This document shows, piece by piece, positions 1-9,107 of a stretch of DNA of 64,000 nucleotides. The notes beneath the pieces were generated by a model. It was not told where the DNA came from, did no database searches, and saw only the letters and a program-made list of their open reading frames with translations. A program made the translations under genes and the position numbers. Position 1 is the stretch's first letter. Each line of letters opens with the position of its first letter. This stretch comes from Xanthomarina sp. F1114 (GTDB lineage Bacteria; Bacteroidota; Bacteroidia; Flavobacteriales; Flavobacteriaceae): the NCBI RefSeq assembly GCF_026410255.1, contig NZ_JAPMLL010000002.1:124001-188000 (forward strand), given 5' to 3'.

Positions 1-2
1 TC

Positions 3-296
3 TCAAGAAACCATCCTGATTATTTAGGACAAGGATTTATAAAAACAAAAAATAATAGAATTGACTATTTAGCATTTCAAACAGCTGAAAATAATGCTTA
101 TGCAATCATAAATTCAAGGATTTTTGATTTAAGCTTTGGAAAGACCATACTTATTGCACCTCAAAAAAATAAATCACTGAAGTCGTATCAAATTAAAAGC
201 CCTGATTTAACATCCGATTCCGTTTCAGATTATACTAAAAAGCTAATATCTAATAAACAAACAATAAGTTTCTTTGGCAAAAAAGAGAATATATAA
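3..296 (+). CDS. C-terminal part of an unidentified protein, cut by the window edge
   Basis: An open frame enters from the left edge and ends at TAA 294-296, giving 97 residues that begin SRNHPDYLGQGF and end in FFGKKENI. No start codon is in the window. The reading is unbroken and has the Lys/Asn/Ile-rich composition of its neighbours. It has no membrane segment or motif I recognise. It could be the end of a small flavobacterial hypothetical protein. I assign no function. Confidence 0.55.
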   Translation, partial: SRNHPDYLGQGFIKTKNNRIDYLAFQTAENNAYAIINSRIFDLSFGKTILIAPQKNKSLKSYQIKSPDLTSDSVSDYTKKLISNKQTISFFGKKENI

Positions 297-397
297 TAAC
301 TCCAGTTAGATAGAAAATTGTTTATTTGCTCTTAACTATTACAAACTAAACACTTACTAATTTAAACTCATCTTCTATTTTTCTGTAATTTTACCCC

Positions 398-1948
398 ATG
401 ATAAAAGAGCTTCAGCTACGTATTAGTTTAAAAGAGGAAGAAATTCCGAATATTCTTCTAGTAAAATCTGCCGAAAAACTAGGCATAACCAAAGACAAAA
501 TCTTTGGTGTAAAAGTACTTCGTAAATCTATTGACGCGCGAAAACCAAAAATAATTTTAAATTACAAACTAGCCGTTTATATTAACGAGCCTGTTCCGGA
601 AACTTCCGAATACACATTTAATTATAAAGATGTTTCCAAAGCCAAACCTATACATATTATTGGTTTTGGACCGGCAGGAATGTATGCTGCCTTGCGCTGT
701 ATTGAGTTAGGATTTAAACCTATTGTCTTAGAACGTGGCAAAAATGTGCAAGACAGACGACGCGATTTAAAAGCCATAAATCAAGATCATTTTGTAAACG
801 AAGATTCTAATTATTGCTTTGGCGAAGGTGGTGCTGGGACCTACAGCGATGGAAAACTATACACTAGAAGTTTAAAACGTGGAGATGTTAGACGTATTTT
901 TGAAAACTTGGTATATCATGGAGCTACAGAACAGATTTTAGTTGATGCACATCCACATATTGGCACGAATAAACTTCCAAAGGTAGTCACCAATATTCGT
1001 GAAACTATTATAAAATACGGTGGTGAAGTGCATTTTGAAGCTCGTGTAAGCGATTTAAAAATTAAAAACAAAAAAATCCAAGCCATTCAATTATTAAATG
1101 GTGAAGAATTATCAGCTAATCGTGTCATTCTAGCTACTGGACATTCGGCGCGAGATATTTACTACCTCCTGTATAACAAAAAAATTGCTTTAGAACCAAA
1201 GTCGTTTGCCATGGGAGTTCGCGTAGAACATCCACAGCATATTATAGATTCCATCCAATACCATTGTTCTGGAGACAGACACGAACTACTTCCTGCTGCT
1301 TCATATAGTTTGGTCCAACAAGTAAATAACAGAGGTGTCTATTCCTTTTGCATGTGTCCCGGAGGTTTTATAGTTCCTGCTGCTACTGCTAATGGCGAAG
1401 TAGTTGTAAATGGCATGTCGCCCTCAAAACGAAACAACCAATTTGCTAATTCAGGAATTGTTGTAGAATTAAATGTGGATAGAGATTTCCCTAAATACGA
1501 ACATTTTGGCGTTCTTAAAGGTTTAGAATATCAGAAAGATTTAGAACGATTAGCATTTACTGCCGGAGGGCGAACACAAACTGCTCCAGCTCAAAGATTA
1601 ACCGATTTTGTTGAAGGGAGATTATCATCAGATTTAAACTCTACCTCCTATCAACCGGGAATAAATTCATCACCCTTACATTCGCTTTTACCTAAACTTA
1701 TTGGTGGAAATTTACGTCAAGGTTTTAAAGCTTTCGGAGAAAAAATGAAAGGATATTATACTTCTGAAGCCAATATAATTGGTGTAGAAAGTAGAACTTC
1801 ATCTCCTGTTAGTGTTCCTAGAAATGAACATTTAGAACATCCGGAAATAGAAGGCTTATTTCCTTGTGGAGAAGGTGGCGGATATGCTGGAGGCATTGTT
1901 TCTGCTGCTATGGATGGAGAACGTTGTGCTGAGGCTGCATGTCAGTAA
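398..1948 (+). CDS. NAD(P)/FAD-dependent oxidoreductase (COG2509 type)
   Basis: The 516-residue protein has an N-terminal domain of about 85 residues, then a dinucleotide-binding motif GFGPAG at 89-94 followed by a helix and an acidic residue (VLER). A Gly-rich FAD site lies near the C-terminus, around CGEGGGYAGGI and the AAMDGERCAEA helix. The middle has the family signature FGEGGAGTYSDGKL. This matches the large uncharacterised FAD-dependent dehydrogenase family that occurs in many Bacteroidota. Substrate and reaction are unknown. It is a single-gene unit, with fabD starting about 100 bp downstream from its own promoter. The length is normal for the family. Confidence 0.85.
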   Translation: MIKELQLRISLKEEEIPNILLVKSAEKLGITKDKIFGVKVLRKSIDARKPKIILNYKLAVYINEPVPETSEYTFNYKDVSKAKPIHIIGFGPAGMYAALRCIELGFKPIVLERGKNVQDRRRDLKAINQDHFVNEDSNYCFGEGGAGTYSDGKLYTRSLKRGDVRRIFENLVYHGATEQILVDAHPHIGTNKLPKVVTNIRETIIKYGGEVHFEARVSDLKIKNKKIQAIQLLNGEELSANRVILATGHSARDIYYLLYNKKIALEPKSFAMGVRVEHPQHIIDSIQYHCSGDRHELLPAASYSLVQQVNNRGVYSFCMCPGGFIVPAATANGEVVVNGMSPSKRNNQFANSGIVVELNVDRDFPKYEHFGVLKGLEYQKDLERLAFTAGGRTQTAPAQRLTDFVEGRLSSDLNSTSYQPGINSSPLHSLLPKLIGGNLRQGFKAFGEKMKGYYTSEANIIGVESRTSSPVSVPRNEHLEHPEIEGLFPCGEGGGYAGGIVSAAMDGERCAEAACQ

Positions 1949-2017
1949 GCTTTTTCGTTACTCATGTAGCGTCAACTGAATACTAAAAACTGCCAGTGAA
2001 AACTAATAATAAATTCC

Positions 2018-2025
2018 TATTTTTG
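2018..2025 (+). promoter_or_regulatory. -7 element of the fabD promoter
   Basis: TATTTTTG matches the Bacteroidota -7 consensus TAnnTTTG exactly and sits 20 bp before the fabD ATG. The -33 position is weak (AGTG instead of TTTG). Transcription would start near 2032. Confidence 0.5.
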
Positions 2026-2045
2026 CCACATTAAAACTAAAACAC

Positions 2046-2939
2046 ATGAACGCATATATATTTCCAGGCCAAGGCGCACAATTCTCAGGAATGGGATTAG
2101 ATCTTTACGAAGGCTCATCTGAGGCACAAGAATTATTTGAGCAAGCTAACGATATTTTAGGTTTTTCAATAACTGATGTCATGTTTCAAGGCTCAGCAGA
2201 AGACCTAAAGGAAACCAAAGTTACTCAACCTGCTATCTTTTTACATTCTGTAATTCTAGCAAAAATTCTTGGTGAAGGTTTTAAACCAGAGATGGTTGCA
2301 GGACATTCGCTAGGAGAGTTTTCTGCATTGGTTGCAAATGGGACTTTAACTTTTGAAGATGGTTTAAAACTTGTTTCTAAACGTGCTCTTGCCATGCAAA
2401 AAGCTTGCGAAATACAACCAAGTACCATGGCTGCCGTTTTAGGTTTAGAAGATAATATAGTTGAAAAAATATGTGCTAATACAGATGGTATTGTTGTTCC
2501 TGCAAATTATAACTGCCCAGGACAATTAGTTATTTCTGGCGAAGTAGACGCCATAAATAAAGCCTGTGAAGATTTAAAAGAAGCAGGTGCCAGACGTGCT
2601 CTAGTTCTTCCTGTTGGGGGAGCTTTTCATTCGCCTTTAATGGAACCAGCTCGTGAAGAATTAGCTGCAGCTATAGAAAACACGTTTTTCAACAAACCAA
2701 ATTGTCCAATTTATCAAAATGTAACGGCTTCTGCTGTCTTAGATGCTGTGGCCATAAAAAGCAATTTAATTTCCCAATTAACAGCTCCCGTAAAATGGAC
2801 CCAATCTGTTCAACAAATGATTGCAGATGGAGCTACTTTGTTCACTGAAGTTGGTCCAGGAAAAGTTTTACAAGGCTTAGTAAAGAAAATAAATAAAGAA
2901 GCGCAAACAGCTTCTGCAACCTACTCAAAAGAAGCTTAA
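2046..2939 (+). CDS. fabD: Malonyl-CoA:ACP transacylase
   Basis: FabD loads malonyl groups from CoA onto acyl carrier protein for type II fatty acid synthesis in the cytoplasm. The protein has 297 residues, a normal length. The substrate loop FPGQGAQ is at 6-12 and the nucleophile elbow GHSLGE at 86-91, with Ser88 the acyl-enzyme serine. The catalytic His195 is in GGAFHSPLM. The stop TAA shares its last base with the start ATG of lspA, so the two genes are translationally coupled. Confidence 0.95.
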   Translation: MNAYIFPGQGAQFSGMGLDLYEGSSEAQELFEQANDILGFSITDVMFQGSAEDLKETKVTQPAIFLHSVILAKILGEGFKPEMVAGHSLGEFSALVANGTLTFEDGLKLVSKRALAMQKACEIQPSTMAAVLGLEDNIVEKICANTDGIVVPANYNCPGQLVISGEVDAINKACEDLKEAGARRALVLPVGGAFHSPLMEPAREELAAAIENTFFNKPNCPIYQNVTASAVLDAVAIKSNLISQLTAPVKWTQSVQQMIADGATLFTEVGPGKVLQGLVKKINKEAQTASATYSKEA

Positions 2940-3436
2940 TGAAATTATCTCGTAATACATTTATTGTTCTTCTTATTGTATTTAATATTGCTCTAGATCA
3001 AATTACTAAAGTTTTAACTAGACTTTATGTTACTCCAGGAAGCGAAACACCAATAATTGGAAATCTATTCACATTACATAATGTGGAAAATACTGGTGCT
3101 TTTCTTGGAATGGGGAGTGACTTAAATCCAACATTAAGGCTTATTTTTCTATTAGCTTTACCTATTCTTGTATTAGGATACGTTACATATCATATTATTT
3201 CAAACAAAGATTTAGACAGAATGTCTTTAATTGGATTCTGCTGTATAATTGGTGGAGGAATCGCTAATGTTTACGATAGAATAGTTTATGGCTCTGTAAC
3301 AGATTTCTTCCATATAGATTTGGGAGGCGTGTTTAGAACAGGTATTTTTAATTTCGCAGACATGTCAGTCATGCTAGGACTTGGACTTCTTTTATTTGCT
3401 GGATTTAAAAAGGATAAAAACATAAAAAAAGCATAA
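2939..3436 (+). CDS. lspA: Lipoprotein signal peptidase II
   Basis: LspA is an inner-membrane aspartyl protease that removes the signal peptide from prolipoproteins. The 165-residue protein has about four membrane segments (roughly 7-25, 65-85, 97-110 and 142-158). Both catalytic aspartates are present: Asp113 in NVYDR and Asp141 in FNFADMS. The conserved NTGAFLG is at 51-57. The start overlaps the fabD stop by one base, and a strong terminator follows. Substrates in this window would include the Ala-rich lipoprotein at 7.4 kb and the fasciclin lipoprotein at 50.5 kb. Confidence 0.95.
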   Translation: MKLSRNTFIVLLIVFNIALDQITKVLTRLYVTPGSETPIIGNLFTLHNVENTGAFLGMGSDLNPTLRLIFLLALPILVLGYVTYHIISNKDLDRMSLIGFCCIIGGGIANVYDRIVYGSVTDFFHIDLGGVFRTGIFNFADMSVMLGLGLLLFAGFKKDKNIKKA

Positions 3437-3440
3437 AAAA

Positions 3441-3470
3441 AAGCCTCTTTTTAAGAGGCTTTAATTTTTT
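3441..3470. terminator. Bidirectional intrinsic terminator between lspA and the small convergent gene
   Basis: A perfect 9-bp stem (AAGCCTCTT, 3441-3449, and AAGAGGCTT, 3453-3461) with a 3-nt loop is followed by T-rich DNA to the right and preceded by A-rich DNA. It can serve lspA (+) and the convergent gene (-). Confidence 0.85.
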
Positions 3471-3661
3471 TATCTTGCTAGATTGCAAGCTTCGCAATCT
3501 TTAACTTCACCGTAATAGGTTTCTCGATATTTGTGAATTGTTTTAATTGGAATACTTAAAAAAGCTTTCTTAATATAAGTTACTTTTGTAAGTAGCTCTC
3601 CCATTTTAGGTGTATACCTTTTCTCTTCAATTGTTTCTCTTTGTACTGTAATCAATTTCAT
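3470..3661 (-). CDS. Small conserved-looking flavobacterial protein, function unknown
   Basis: A 63-residue protein begins MKLITVQRETIEEKRYTPKMG and ends with the Cys pair DCEACNLAR. An upstream in-frame ATG (3685) would add eight residues. However, a -7-like element (TTACTTTG read on the minus strand, 3683-3690) overlaps it, so the start at 3661 is preferred. The protein is basic, has no membrane segment or signal peptide, and ends inside the shared terminator. I recognise no domain. It has its own promoter, a terminator and no overlap with other genes, which supports a real gene. Confidence 0.6.
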   Translation of the reverse strand: MKLITVQRETIEEKRYTPKMGELLTKVTYIKKAFLSIPIKTIHKYRETYYGEVKDCEACNLAR

Positions 3662-3828
3662 ATTTTCCATTATCATTTCGTACAAAGTAACGGCTTTACT
3701 TACATAAATCCAAATCTAATTGGTTAAATCACTGTTAATCAATACATTATTTTTAATCTGATAATTAACAGGCTATATTTTTAACAGATTGACATTTGAT
3801 ATGGTTGTTTGTTAAAGAATTCTTAATT

Positions 3829-4851
3829 TTAAGATTTAATTATCTTTTGCTCCCATTTCCAAGCCGATTTCATAGCGTCATCTAGAGTTAATTTGGAGAT
3901 CCAACCTAGTTCCTTATTTGCTTTTTTAGTATCGGCATAAACAGAAATAACATCTCCTTCTCTTCTTTCGGCAATTCTATAATTTAATTTTTTATTAGAA
4001 ACACGTTCAAAAGCATGAATTACTTCTAATACAGAGCTACCAGTTCCTGTTCCTAAATTAAAGACTTCATAATTGAATTTATTCTTTTTATTTAGCAATC
4101 TGGTTAAAGCAATAACATGCGCTTGAGCTAAATCTACTACGTGAATATAATCTCGAATACAAGTGCCATCTGCTGTTGGATAATCGTCTCCAAAAACAGC
4201 AAGCTGCTCCCTTTTTCCAATAGCCGTTTGAGTAATAAAAGGAATTAAATTTTGTGGTACACCAAGTGGTAACTCGCCAATAAAAGCAGACTCATGAGCT
4301 CCAATAGGATTAAAATATCTTAAAGAAATGGCATTAAAGTTATTACTTACCTTACATAAATCCTGAATAATCTCCTCTCCTATCTGCTTGCTGTTACCAT
4401 AAGGTGATAAAGCAGGCTTTATAGGCGCCGTTTCATTAATGGGTAACATATCCGGCTCTCCATAAACGGTGCAAGACGAACTAAATATAAAGTTTGAAAT
4501 TTCTAATTTATTGTATTCTTGAAGCAAATAAACCAAGGTATTTATATTGTTTTCATAATACATTAGAGGTTGATTAACACTTTCTCCTACTGCTTTACTC
4601 GCAGCAAAATGAATTACACCATCAATATTACTGTGATTATTAAAAAACTCCTGAACTAAGTTTTTTTCTTTTAAATCTAGATTTAAAAATTCAGGTTTTA
4701 TTCCTGTAATAGCAATTATTCCATCTAATACCTCTATAGAAGAGTTTGAAAGGTTATCGATAATTATTACTTCAAAACCTCTATTTTGAAGTTCTACAAC
4801 AGTATGAGATCCTATAAAACCAAGGCCTCCTGTAACTAAAATTTTAGCCAT
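3829..4851 (-). CDS. galE: UDP-glucose 4-epimerase
   Basis: A short-chain dehydrogenase-type epimerase of 340 residues that interconverts UDP-glucose and UDP-galactose (or the N-acetyl forms) with bound NAD. The NAD motif GGLGFIG is at 8-14. The catalytic triad is Ser in the FSSSCTVYGE stretch (about 124-126), Tyr151 and Lys155 in YGNSK. Its start overlaps the stop of the upstream aminotransferase by 8 bp, so the two are one operon. This suggests a role in making a surface or LPS sugar. Which hexose is preferred cannot be told from sequence alone. Confidence 0.92.
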   Translation of the reverse strand: MAKILVTGGLGFIGSHTVVELQNRGFEVIIIDNLSNSSIEVLDGIIAITGIKPEFLNLDLKEKNLVQEFFNNHSNIDGVIHFAASKAVGESVNQPLMYYENNINTLVYLLQEYNKLEISNFIFSSSCTVYGEPDMLPINETAPIKPALSPYGNSKQIGEEIIQDLCKVSNNFNAISLRYFNPIGAHESAFIGELPLGVPQNLIPFITQTAIGKREQLAVFGDDYPTADGTCIRDYIHVVDLAQAHVIALTRLLNKKNKFNYEVFNLGTGTGSSVLEVIHAFERVSNKKLNYRIAERREGDVISVYADTKKANKELGWISKLTLDDAMKSAWKWEQKIIKS

Positions 4852-5977
4852 TAATATATTCTATAATTTTAGATGCAATAAACTCAATTTGCTCATCATC
4901 CAATTCGGTATGCATTGGCAAAGAAATAACATCTTTTACTAATTGGTTTGTAACTACAAAATCTGCTTCGTTATAACGGGAATCTTTATAAGCTTTTTGT
5001 TTGTGAAGTGGAATTGGATAATAAACGCCGCAAGGGGTGTTATTTTCATTTAAAAACTTAACAAGTCCATCTCTGTCAACACCTTTTAATTTTAATGTAT
5101 ATTGATGAAACACATGATTGTCCGGCGTTCCATACTCGTAAGGTGTAGAAATTTTATCTATATTTTTAAAGGCTTCGTTGTATTTGTTTGCAGCTTCTCT
5201 TCTTGCTTTATTATAGCTATCCAGCTTCTTTAATTTAATATCTAAAACAGCAGCTTGAATGGAGTCTAATCTGGAATTCACGCCTACCACATCATGATGA
5301 TAACGTTCGTACATTCCATGATTTACAATCCCTCTAATGGTATGAGCTAAGTCGTCATCATTAGTAAAAATAGCACCTCCATCTCCATAGCATCCTAAGT
5401 TTTTAGAAGGGAAAAAAGAAGTTGATGCCACATGTCCTATAGTTCCAGCCTTGGCTTTTTTACCATTGCTATACGTATATGTTGCTCCAATAGCTTGGGC
5501 ATTATCTTCTATAACATATAAATTATGCTCTTTAGCAATCTTCATTATTGCCTCCATATTAGCACATTGTCCAAATAAATGCACAGGAACAATGGCTTTT
5601 GTTTTAGGCGTAATAGCTTTTTTTATGGCTTCAACATCTATATTAAAGTCGTCTGGATTTACATCTACCAAAACTGGAGTTAATTGCAATAAAGCAATAA
5701 CTTCCACGGTTGCAGCAAAAGTAAAATCGGCCGTTATAACCTCATCTCCTGGCTTTAACCCCAAGCCCATCATGGCTATTTGCAAAGCATCTGTACCATT
5801 AGCACAAGGAATTACGTGCCTGACACCTAAATAATTTTCTAGATTTTTTTGAAACTCATGAACCTTTGGTCCATTAATGAAAGATGTGTTCTCTATTACC
5901 TCAAGAATGGCAGGGTTAACATCATCTTTTATAGACTTATACTGACCTTTTAGGTCAACCATTTGAATTTTTTTCAT
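4844..5977 (-). CDS. DegT/DnrJ/EryC1/StrS-family sugar-nucleotide aminotransferase
   Basis: A PLP-dependent enzyme of 377 residues that transaminates a keto-sugar nucleotide. The internal aldimine lysine is Lys192 in STSFFPSKNLGCYGDGG. Asp158 in IEDNAQAIGA would contact the PLP pyridine nitrogen. The substrate-loop signature CANGTDALQ is at 58-66. Length and motif order are typical. It overlaps galE by 8 bp and probably supplies an amino sugar for LPS or capsule. The exact sugar (for example a WbpE- or FdtB-like product) is not resolved. Confidence 0.9.
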   Translation of the reverse strand: MKKIQMVDLKGQYKSIKDDVNPAILEVIENTSFINGPKVHEFQKNLENYLGVRHVIPCANGTDALQIAMMGLGLKPGDEVITADFTFAATVEVIALLQLTPVLVDVNPDDFNIDVEAIKKAITPKTKAIVPVHLFGQCANMEAIMKIAKEHNLYVIEDNAQAIGATYTYSNGKKAKAGTIGHVASTSFFPSKNLGCYGDGGAIFTNDDDLAHTIRGIVNHGMYERYHHDVVGVNSRLDSIQAAVLDIKLKKLDSYNKARREAANKYNEAFKNIDKISTPYEYGTPDNHVFHQYTLKLKGVDRDGLVKFLNENNTPCGVYYPIPLHKQKAYKDSRYNEADFVVTNQLVKDVISLPMHTELDDEQIEFIASKIIEYING

Positions 5978-6032
5978 ACCCTACGAAATTACGAAATTAG
6001 TAAACGTTAAGCAATGAAATTTTATCAAAGAA

Positions 6033-7295
6033 GTGTATTTTAGCAAGAAAGATTTAAAATTGCAACAGATTTATAATATAGGAATGCACCTAAGCCAAGT
6101 GATATTGAAACTAATTTCAATGTTCAACCATAAAATAAAACTTGGGGTTCTTGGAAGAAAAAAAACCTTTAGCGTCTTAGAAACTACAATTTCTTCAGCT
6201 GATAAAACCTTATGGTTTCATTGTGCTTCTTTAGGCGAATATGAGCAAGGCCTTCCCGTTTTTAAAGAATTAAAAAACGAGCATCCAAATCACAAAATAG
6301 TTTTGACCTTCTTCTCCCCCTCGGGTTACGAAATTAGAAAAAACACGGAGATTGCAGATGTTGTGGCATACCTTCCTTTGGATACCAAAGCCAATGCAAA
6401 ACAGTTTTTGGATCTAGTACATCCGGAATTAACTGTTTTTGTTAAGTATGATATTTGGCCAAATATTTTAAACGAACTTAAGAAGCGACAATTAAAAGCT
6501 ATTTTGATTTCTGCTTTGTTGAGGGAAAATCAGATTTATTTTAAGTGGTATGGAGGTTTTATGAAAAAGGCTTTGTTTGCTTTTCAGCATATTTTTACCC
6601 AAGATCAAGAATCTAAAATATTACTTAATCAAATTGGTTATACAAATGTAGGCGTTTCTGGAGATACTAGATTCGATCGTGTTTATAGCCAATTAGAGCA
6701 GGATAATACGTTAGATTTTATTGCAGAGTTTAAAAGCGACAAGCTTTGTGTGGTAGCAGGAAGTACTTGGCCCGAAGACGAAATATTTTTGGTAGATTAT
6801 ATCAATTCCTTAAAAACAGATACTGTAAAATTTATTATTGCACCCCACAATATAAAAACAGTACAAATACAAAAACTAAAACAGTCTATTAATAAAAAAA
6901 CTGTTCTTTTTACAGAAAAAGATGAAACTGATATTTCTAAAAATCAAGTCCTTATCTTAGACACTATTGGTCTTTTAACTAAGGTCTATAACTATGCAGA
7001 TATTGCTTATGTAGGTGGAGCCGTTGGAAAAACCGGCTTACACAATACACTTGAACCCGCTGTTTTTGGTGTTCCAATTATAATAGGAGAACATTTTAAC
7101 AACTTTCCAGAAGCAAAAGCCATGATAAAAAACAATGGAATGTTTTCTTTTAAATCAAAAAAAGAAATATTTGAAAACCTTGATAAGCTTATAAATAACA
7201 ATGAATTAAGAGCTTCTTCTGGTCAAAACAACTTAGATTATATTAAAAATAATCGGGGAGCCGTAATCCAAATCATGTCTTACTTACGTAAATAA
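6033..7295 (+). CDS. waaA: 3-deoxy-D-manno-octulosonic acid (Kdo) transferase
   Basis: A membrane-associated GT-B glycosyltransferase that adds Kdo to lipid A precursor. The N-terminal domain has the family motif FHCASLGEYEQG (around residues 62-73) with the catalytic glutamate. The C-terminal domain has VAGSTWPEDE, APHN and YVGGAVGKTGLHNTLEPA, the CMP-Kdo binding region. The coordinates use a GTG start at 6033. In-frame TTG 6060 and ATG 6084 are plausible alternatives, and a TAnnTTTG-like stretch overlaps the GTG, so the true start may be 6060. Length is about 403-420 residues depending on this. It is divergent from the sugar genes, consistent with a surface-glycan neighbourhood. Confidence 0.9.
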   Translation: MYFSKKDLKLQQIYNIGMHLSQVILKLISMFNHKIKLGVLGRKKTFSVLETTISSADKTLWFHCASLGEYEQGLPVFKELKNEHPNHKIVLTFFSPSGYEIRKNTEIADVVAYLPLDTKANAKQFLDLVHPELTVFVKYDIWPNILNELKKRQLKAILISALLRENQIYFKWYGGFMKKALFAFQHIFTQDQESKILLNQIGYTNVGVSGDTRFDRVYSQLEQDNTLDFIAEFKSDKLCVVAGSTWPEDEIFLVDYINSLKTDTVKFIIAPHNIKTVQIQKLKQSINKKTVLFTEKDETDISKNQVLILDTIGLLTKVYNYADIAYVGGAVGKTGLHNTLEPAVFGVPIIIGEHFNNFPEAKAMIKNNGMFSFKSKKEIFENLDKLINNNELRASSGQNNLDYIKNNRGAVIQIMSYLRK

Positions 7296-7412
7296 TACGA
7301 TTAGTGTCCAATTAAAATAATTTATGTTAAAAAATGTTAACAAAACTTATAAAAGTTAAAAAATAAGTTATTAAATTCGTGGCATTAATTTTTAACACTA
7401 AAACTTTAACTA

Positions 7413-7820
7413 ATGAAAAAATTATTATTAAGTACTGTAGTAGTATTATGCTTAAGTTTAACGTTTACTTCTTGTAGAGACACAAAAGAAGGAAGCGCTT
7501 CTGAAGCAATGGAAAATGCTGCTGATGCAATGGAAGATGCTGCTGACGACGCTCAAGATGCTGCAGAAGATGCTGCTAACGATGCAGAAGACGCTGCAAA
7601 CGACGCAATGGAAGCGACTGAAGAAGCGATTGACGAGGCTGGAAATGCTATCGATAACGCTGCTGATGCAACAGGTGAAGCTATTGATAACGCTGCTAAT
7701 GCAACTGAAAAAGCAATTAATGATGCTGCTGATGCAACTGAAAAAGCTGCTAACGATGCTGCCGATGCAACTGAGAAAGCCGCAAATGACGCTGCTAATG
7801 CAGTAAAAGGAGATAACTAA
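7413..7820 (+). CDS. Ala/Asp-rich lipoprotein with 11-residue repeats
   Basis: A 135-residue protein with a lipoprotein signal peptide; Cys21 in LTFTSC is the lipidation site. The rest is a low-complexity amphipathic helix rich in Ala, Asp, Glu and Asn. From about residue 77 the period is 11 residues (NAADATGEAID, NAANATEKAIN, then two near-identical DAADATEKAAN units), like LEA-group-3 or apolipoprotein-type helices. After Sec export and lipidation it would sit in the inner or outer membrane with an extended helix in the periplasm. Role is inferred only: desiccation or osmotic protection or envelope spacing. A strong terminator follows. Confidence 0.8.
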   Translation: MKKLLLSTVVVLCLSLTFTSCRDTKEGSASEAMENAADAMEDAADDAQDAAEDAANDAEDAANDAMEATEEAIDEAGNAIDNAADATGEAIDNAANATEKAINDAADATEKAANDAADATEKAANDAANAVKGDN

Positions 7821-7842
7821 ATAAAGTATTTCATCCAGATAG

Positions 7843-7876
7843 AAGACTCTCAAATAACTTGAGGGTCTTTTTTTTG
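7843..7876 (+). terminator. Terminator of the Ala-rich lipoprotein gene
   Basis: An 11-bp stem (7843-7853 with 7859-7869, one G-U pair, 5-nt loop) is followed by a run of T to 7876. Confidence 0.85.
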
Positions 7877-7884
7877 TTTAAAAA

Positions 7885-7896
7885 TGACTAATATCA
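7885..7896 (+). promoter_or_regulatory. FNR-like box 1, upstream of the first usp gene
   Basis: TGACTAATATCA fits TGAY-N4-ATCA. Exactly 23 bp downstream is TAATTTTA (7920-7927), seven of eight matches to TAnnTTTG. Expected transcription start is near 7931, which puts the box near -41, a class II activator position. Confidence 0.55.
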
Positions 7897-8022
7897 TAGC
7901 TGATTCAGTTATTTTCTAATAATTTTAGTTTTATAAATGCGACTAATTTACCTCAACATTTATATTAAAGTACAGGTAAAACTACTATTGAGATTTTCTA
8001 ATTAAGAATTAAAGACAAACAG

Positions 8023-8859
8023 ATGAAACATATTTTATTACTTACAGACTTTTCAAAAAATGCCAAAAACGCCATATATTATGCTCTAGAGCAATTTAAT
8101 AATCAAAAATGCAAGTTTTATATTTTACATATTCCAACAAAATCGGTTTATACAACTAGTGACCTAATAGCTGGCGGAGATAAAAGTATTTATGACTCTT
8201 TAGTAAAACAGGCAAAACTTAAATTAGATAGGTTTATAAATAAATTAAAAGTAGAGTCCAAATATAAGAATGCCACGTTTGAATCTATTGTAGATTACGA
8301 AACTCTTACATATTCTATAAATCAAATTGTAGAGAAAAAAGAGATAGATTTAATTGTTATGGGAGCTAGTGGTGCTACTGGAGCAAAAGAAGTTATTTTT
8401 GGTAGTAATACTATTAATGTGATTAGAAAAGTGGATTGCACAACTTTGGTTATACCTATAGATGCATTATATAAGCAACCAAAAAACATATTTCTTCCTT
8501 TAGAAATGTCTGATTCTTTGGAGAGCGAAGCTTTCTCGAAACTTAATAATTTTCTTGAACAACCTGAATTGTCTTTACATATACTTCGTCTAAACGAAAG
8601 AAATAAGAAGTCGAATATTGAGAAAGAAGATAAAGATAGTTTAAAGGCTACTATTAAAAGTGGATTATACCGTTACCATTTGGTTAGGAATGTACCATTA
8701 CATTATGCAGTAGATACATATTTACAGATGCACGACATTGATCTAATGACTTTGTTTGTCAAGAAAAAAACAGCATTTGAACGTTTCTTCAATACGTCTT
8801 CTACAAAAAAATTAAGTCAGGATTTAAAGGTTCCTTTACTAATATTTCATAAGAATTAA
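8023..8859 (+). CDS. Tandem-domain universal stress protein
   Basis: A 278-residue UspA-family protein with two Usp folds. The N-terminal domain (about 1-145) begins MKHILLLTDFSKNA and keeps the ATP-loop pattern G-x2-G-x9-G(S/T)N in MGASGATGAKEVIFGSNT. The second domain is shorter and lacks the loop. It is cytoplasmic, with adenine-nucleotide binding expected for the first domain. FNR-like box 1 and a -7 element precede it with a leader of about 90 nt. Three paralogues lie between 11.9 and 15.5 kb. Confidence 0.9.
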   Translation: MKHILLLTDFSKNAKNAIYYALEQFNNQKCKFYILHIPTKSVYTTSDLIAGGDKSIYDSLVKQAKLKLDRFINKLKVESKYKNATFESIVDYETLTYSINQIVEKKEIDLIVMGASGATGAKEVIFGSNTINVIRKVDCTTLVIPIDALYKQPKNIFLPLEMSDSLESEAFSKLNNFLEQPELSLHILRLNERNKKSNIEKEDKDSLKATIKSGLYRYHLVRNVPLHYAVDTYLQMHDIDLMTLFVKKKTAFERFFNTSSTKKLSQDLKVPLLIFHKN

Positions 8860-9073
8860 TAAAAAAGACTGCCCGACATTTTGTTAAAATTATTTCAACT
8901 TAATCCTTTATTTAATTTCTAACTAACAATATGGGTTGGATTAAGCTTCATTTTATAAGGTTACTAATTTTAAAAAAACCAGGCAGTCTAAAGCTTTATA
9001 ACTTATTTTCAATTTATTCTATATCACTTCTTTTTTTAGGTACTATGTATCCTTTAAAGAAACTCTTAAATCA
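8860..9073 (-). ncRNA. Candidate structured small RNA behind FNR-like box 2
   Basis: No convincing gene lies between 8860 and 9156. FNR-like box 2 (9108-9119) is followed leftward, after 23 bp, by TAAATTGC on the minus strand (9084-9077), a weak -7 element. The leftward transcript would run from about 9073. It contains two nested perfect 8-bp stems: 8899-8906 with 8938-8945, and 8866-8873 with 8982-8989. The outer 3' arm is followed by a T-run on the minus strand. Coding potential on this strand is nil. The -7 element and the long closing loop make this the weakest of the three candidate RNAs. Confidence 0.25.
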
Positions 9074-9107
9074 AGTGCAATTTATGAACAAGAATCTATT
9101 TTAAAAA

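Noticed and set aside
7458-7853. A 131-codon minus-strand frame and a plus-strand frame of 96 codons over the Ala-rich lipoprotein
   Set aside because: They are shadows of an 11-residue, 33-base repeat. The lipobox and signal peptide identify the true frame.
8931-9104. A 57-codon ORF on the plus strand (MGWIKLHFIRLLILKK...)
   Set aside because: It overlaps the nested stems and is AT-biased. It has no promoter or ribosome signal, and box 2 lies 3' of it. Listed as noncoding region instead.
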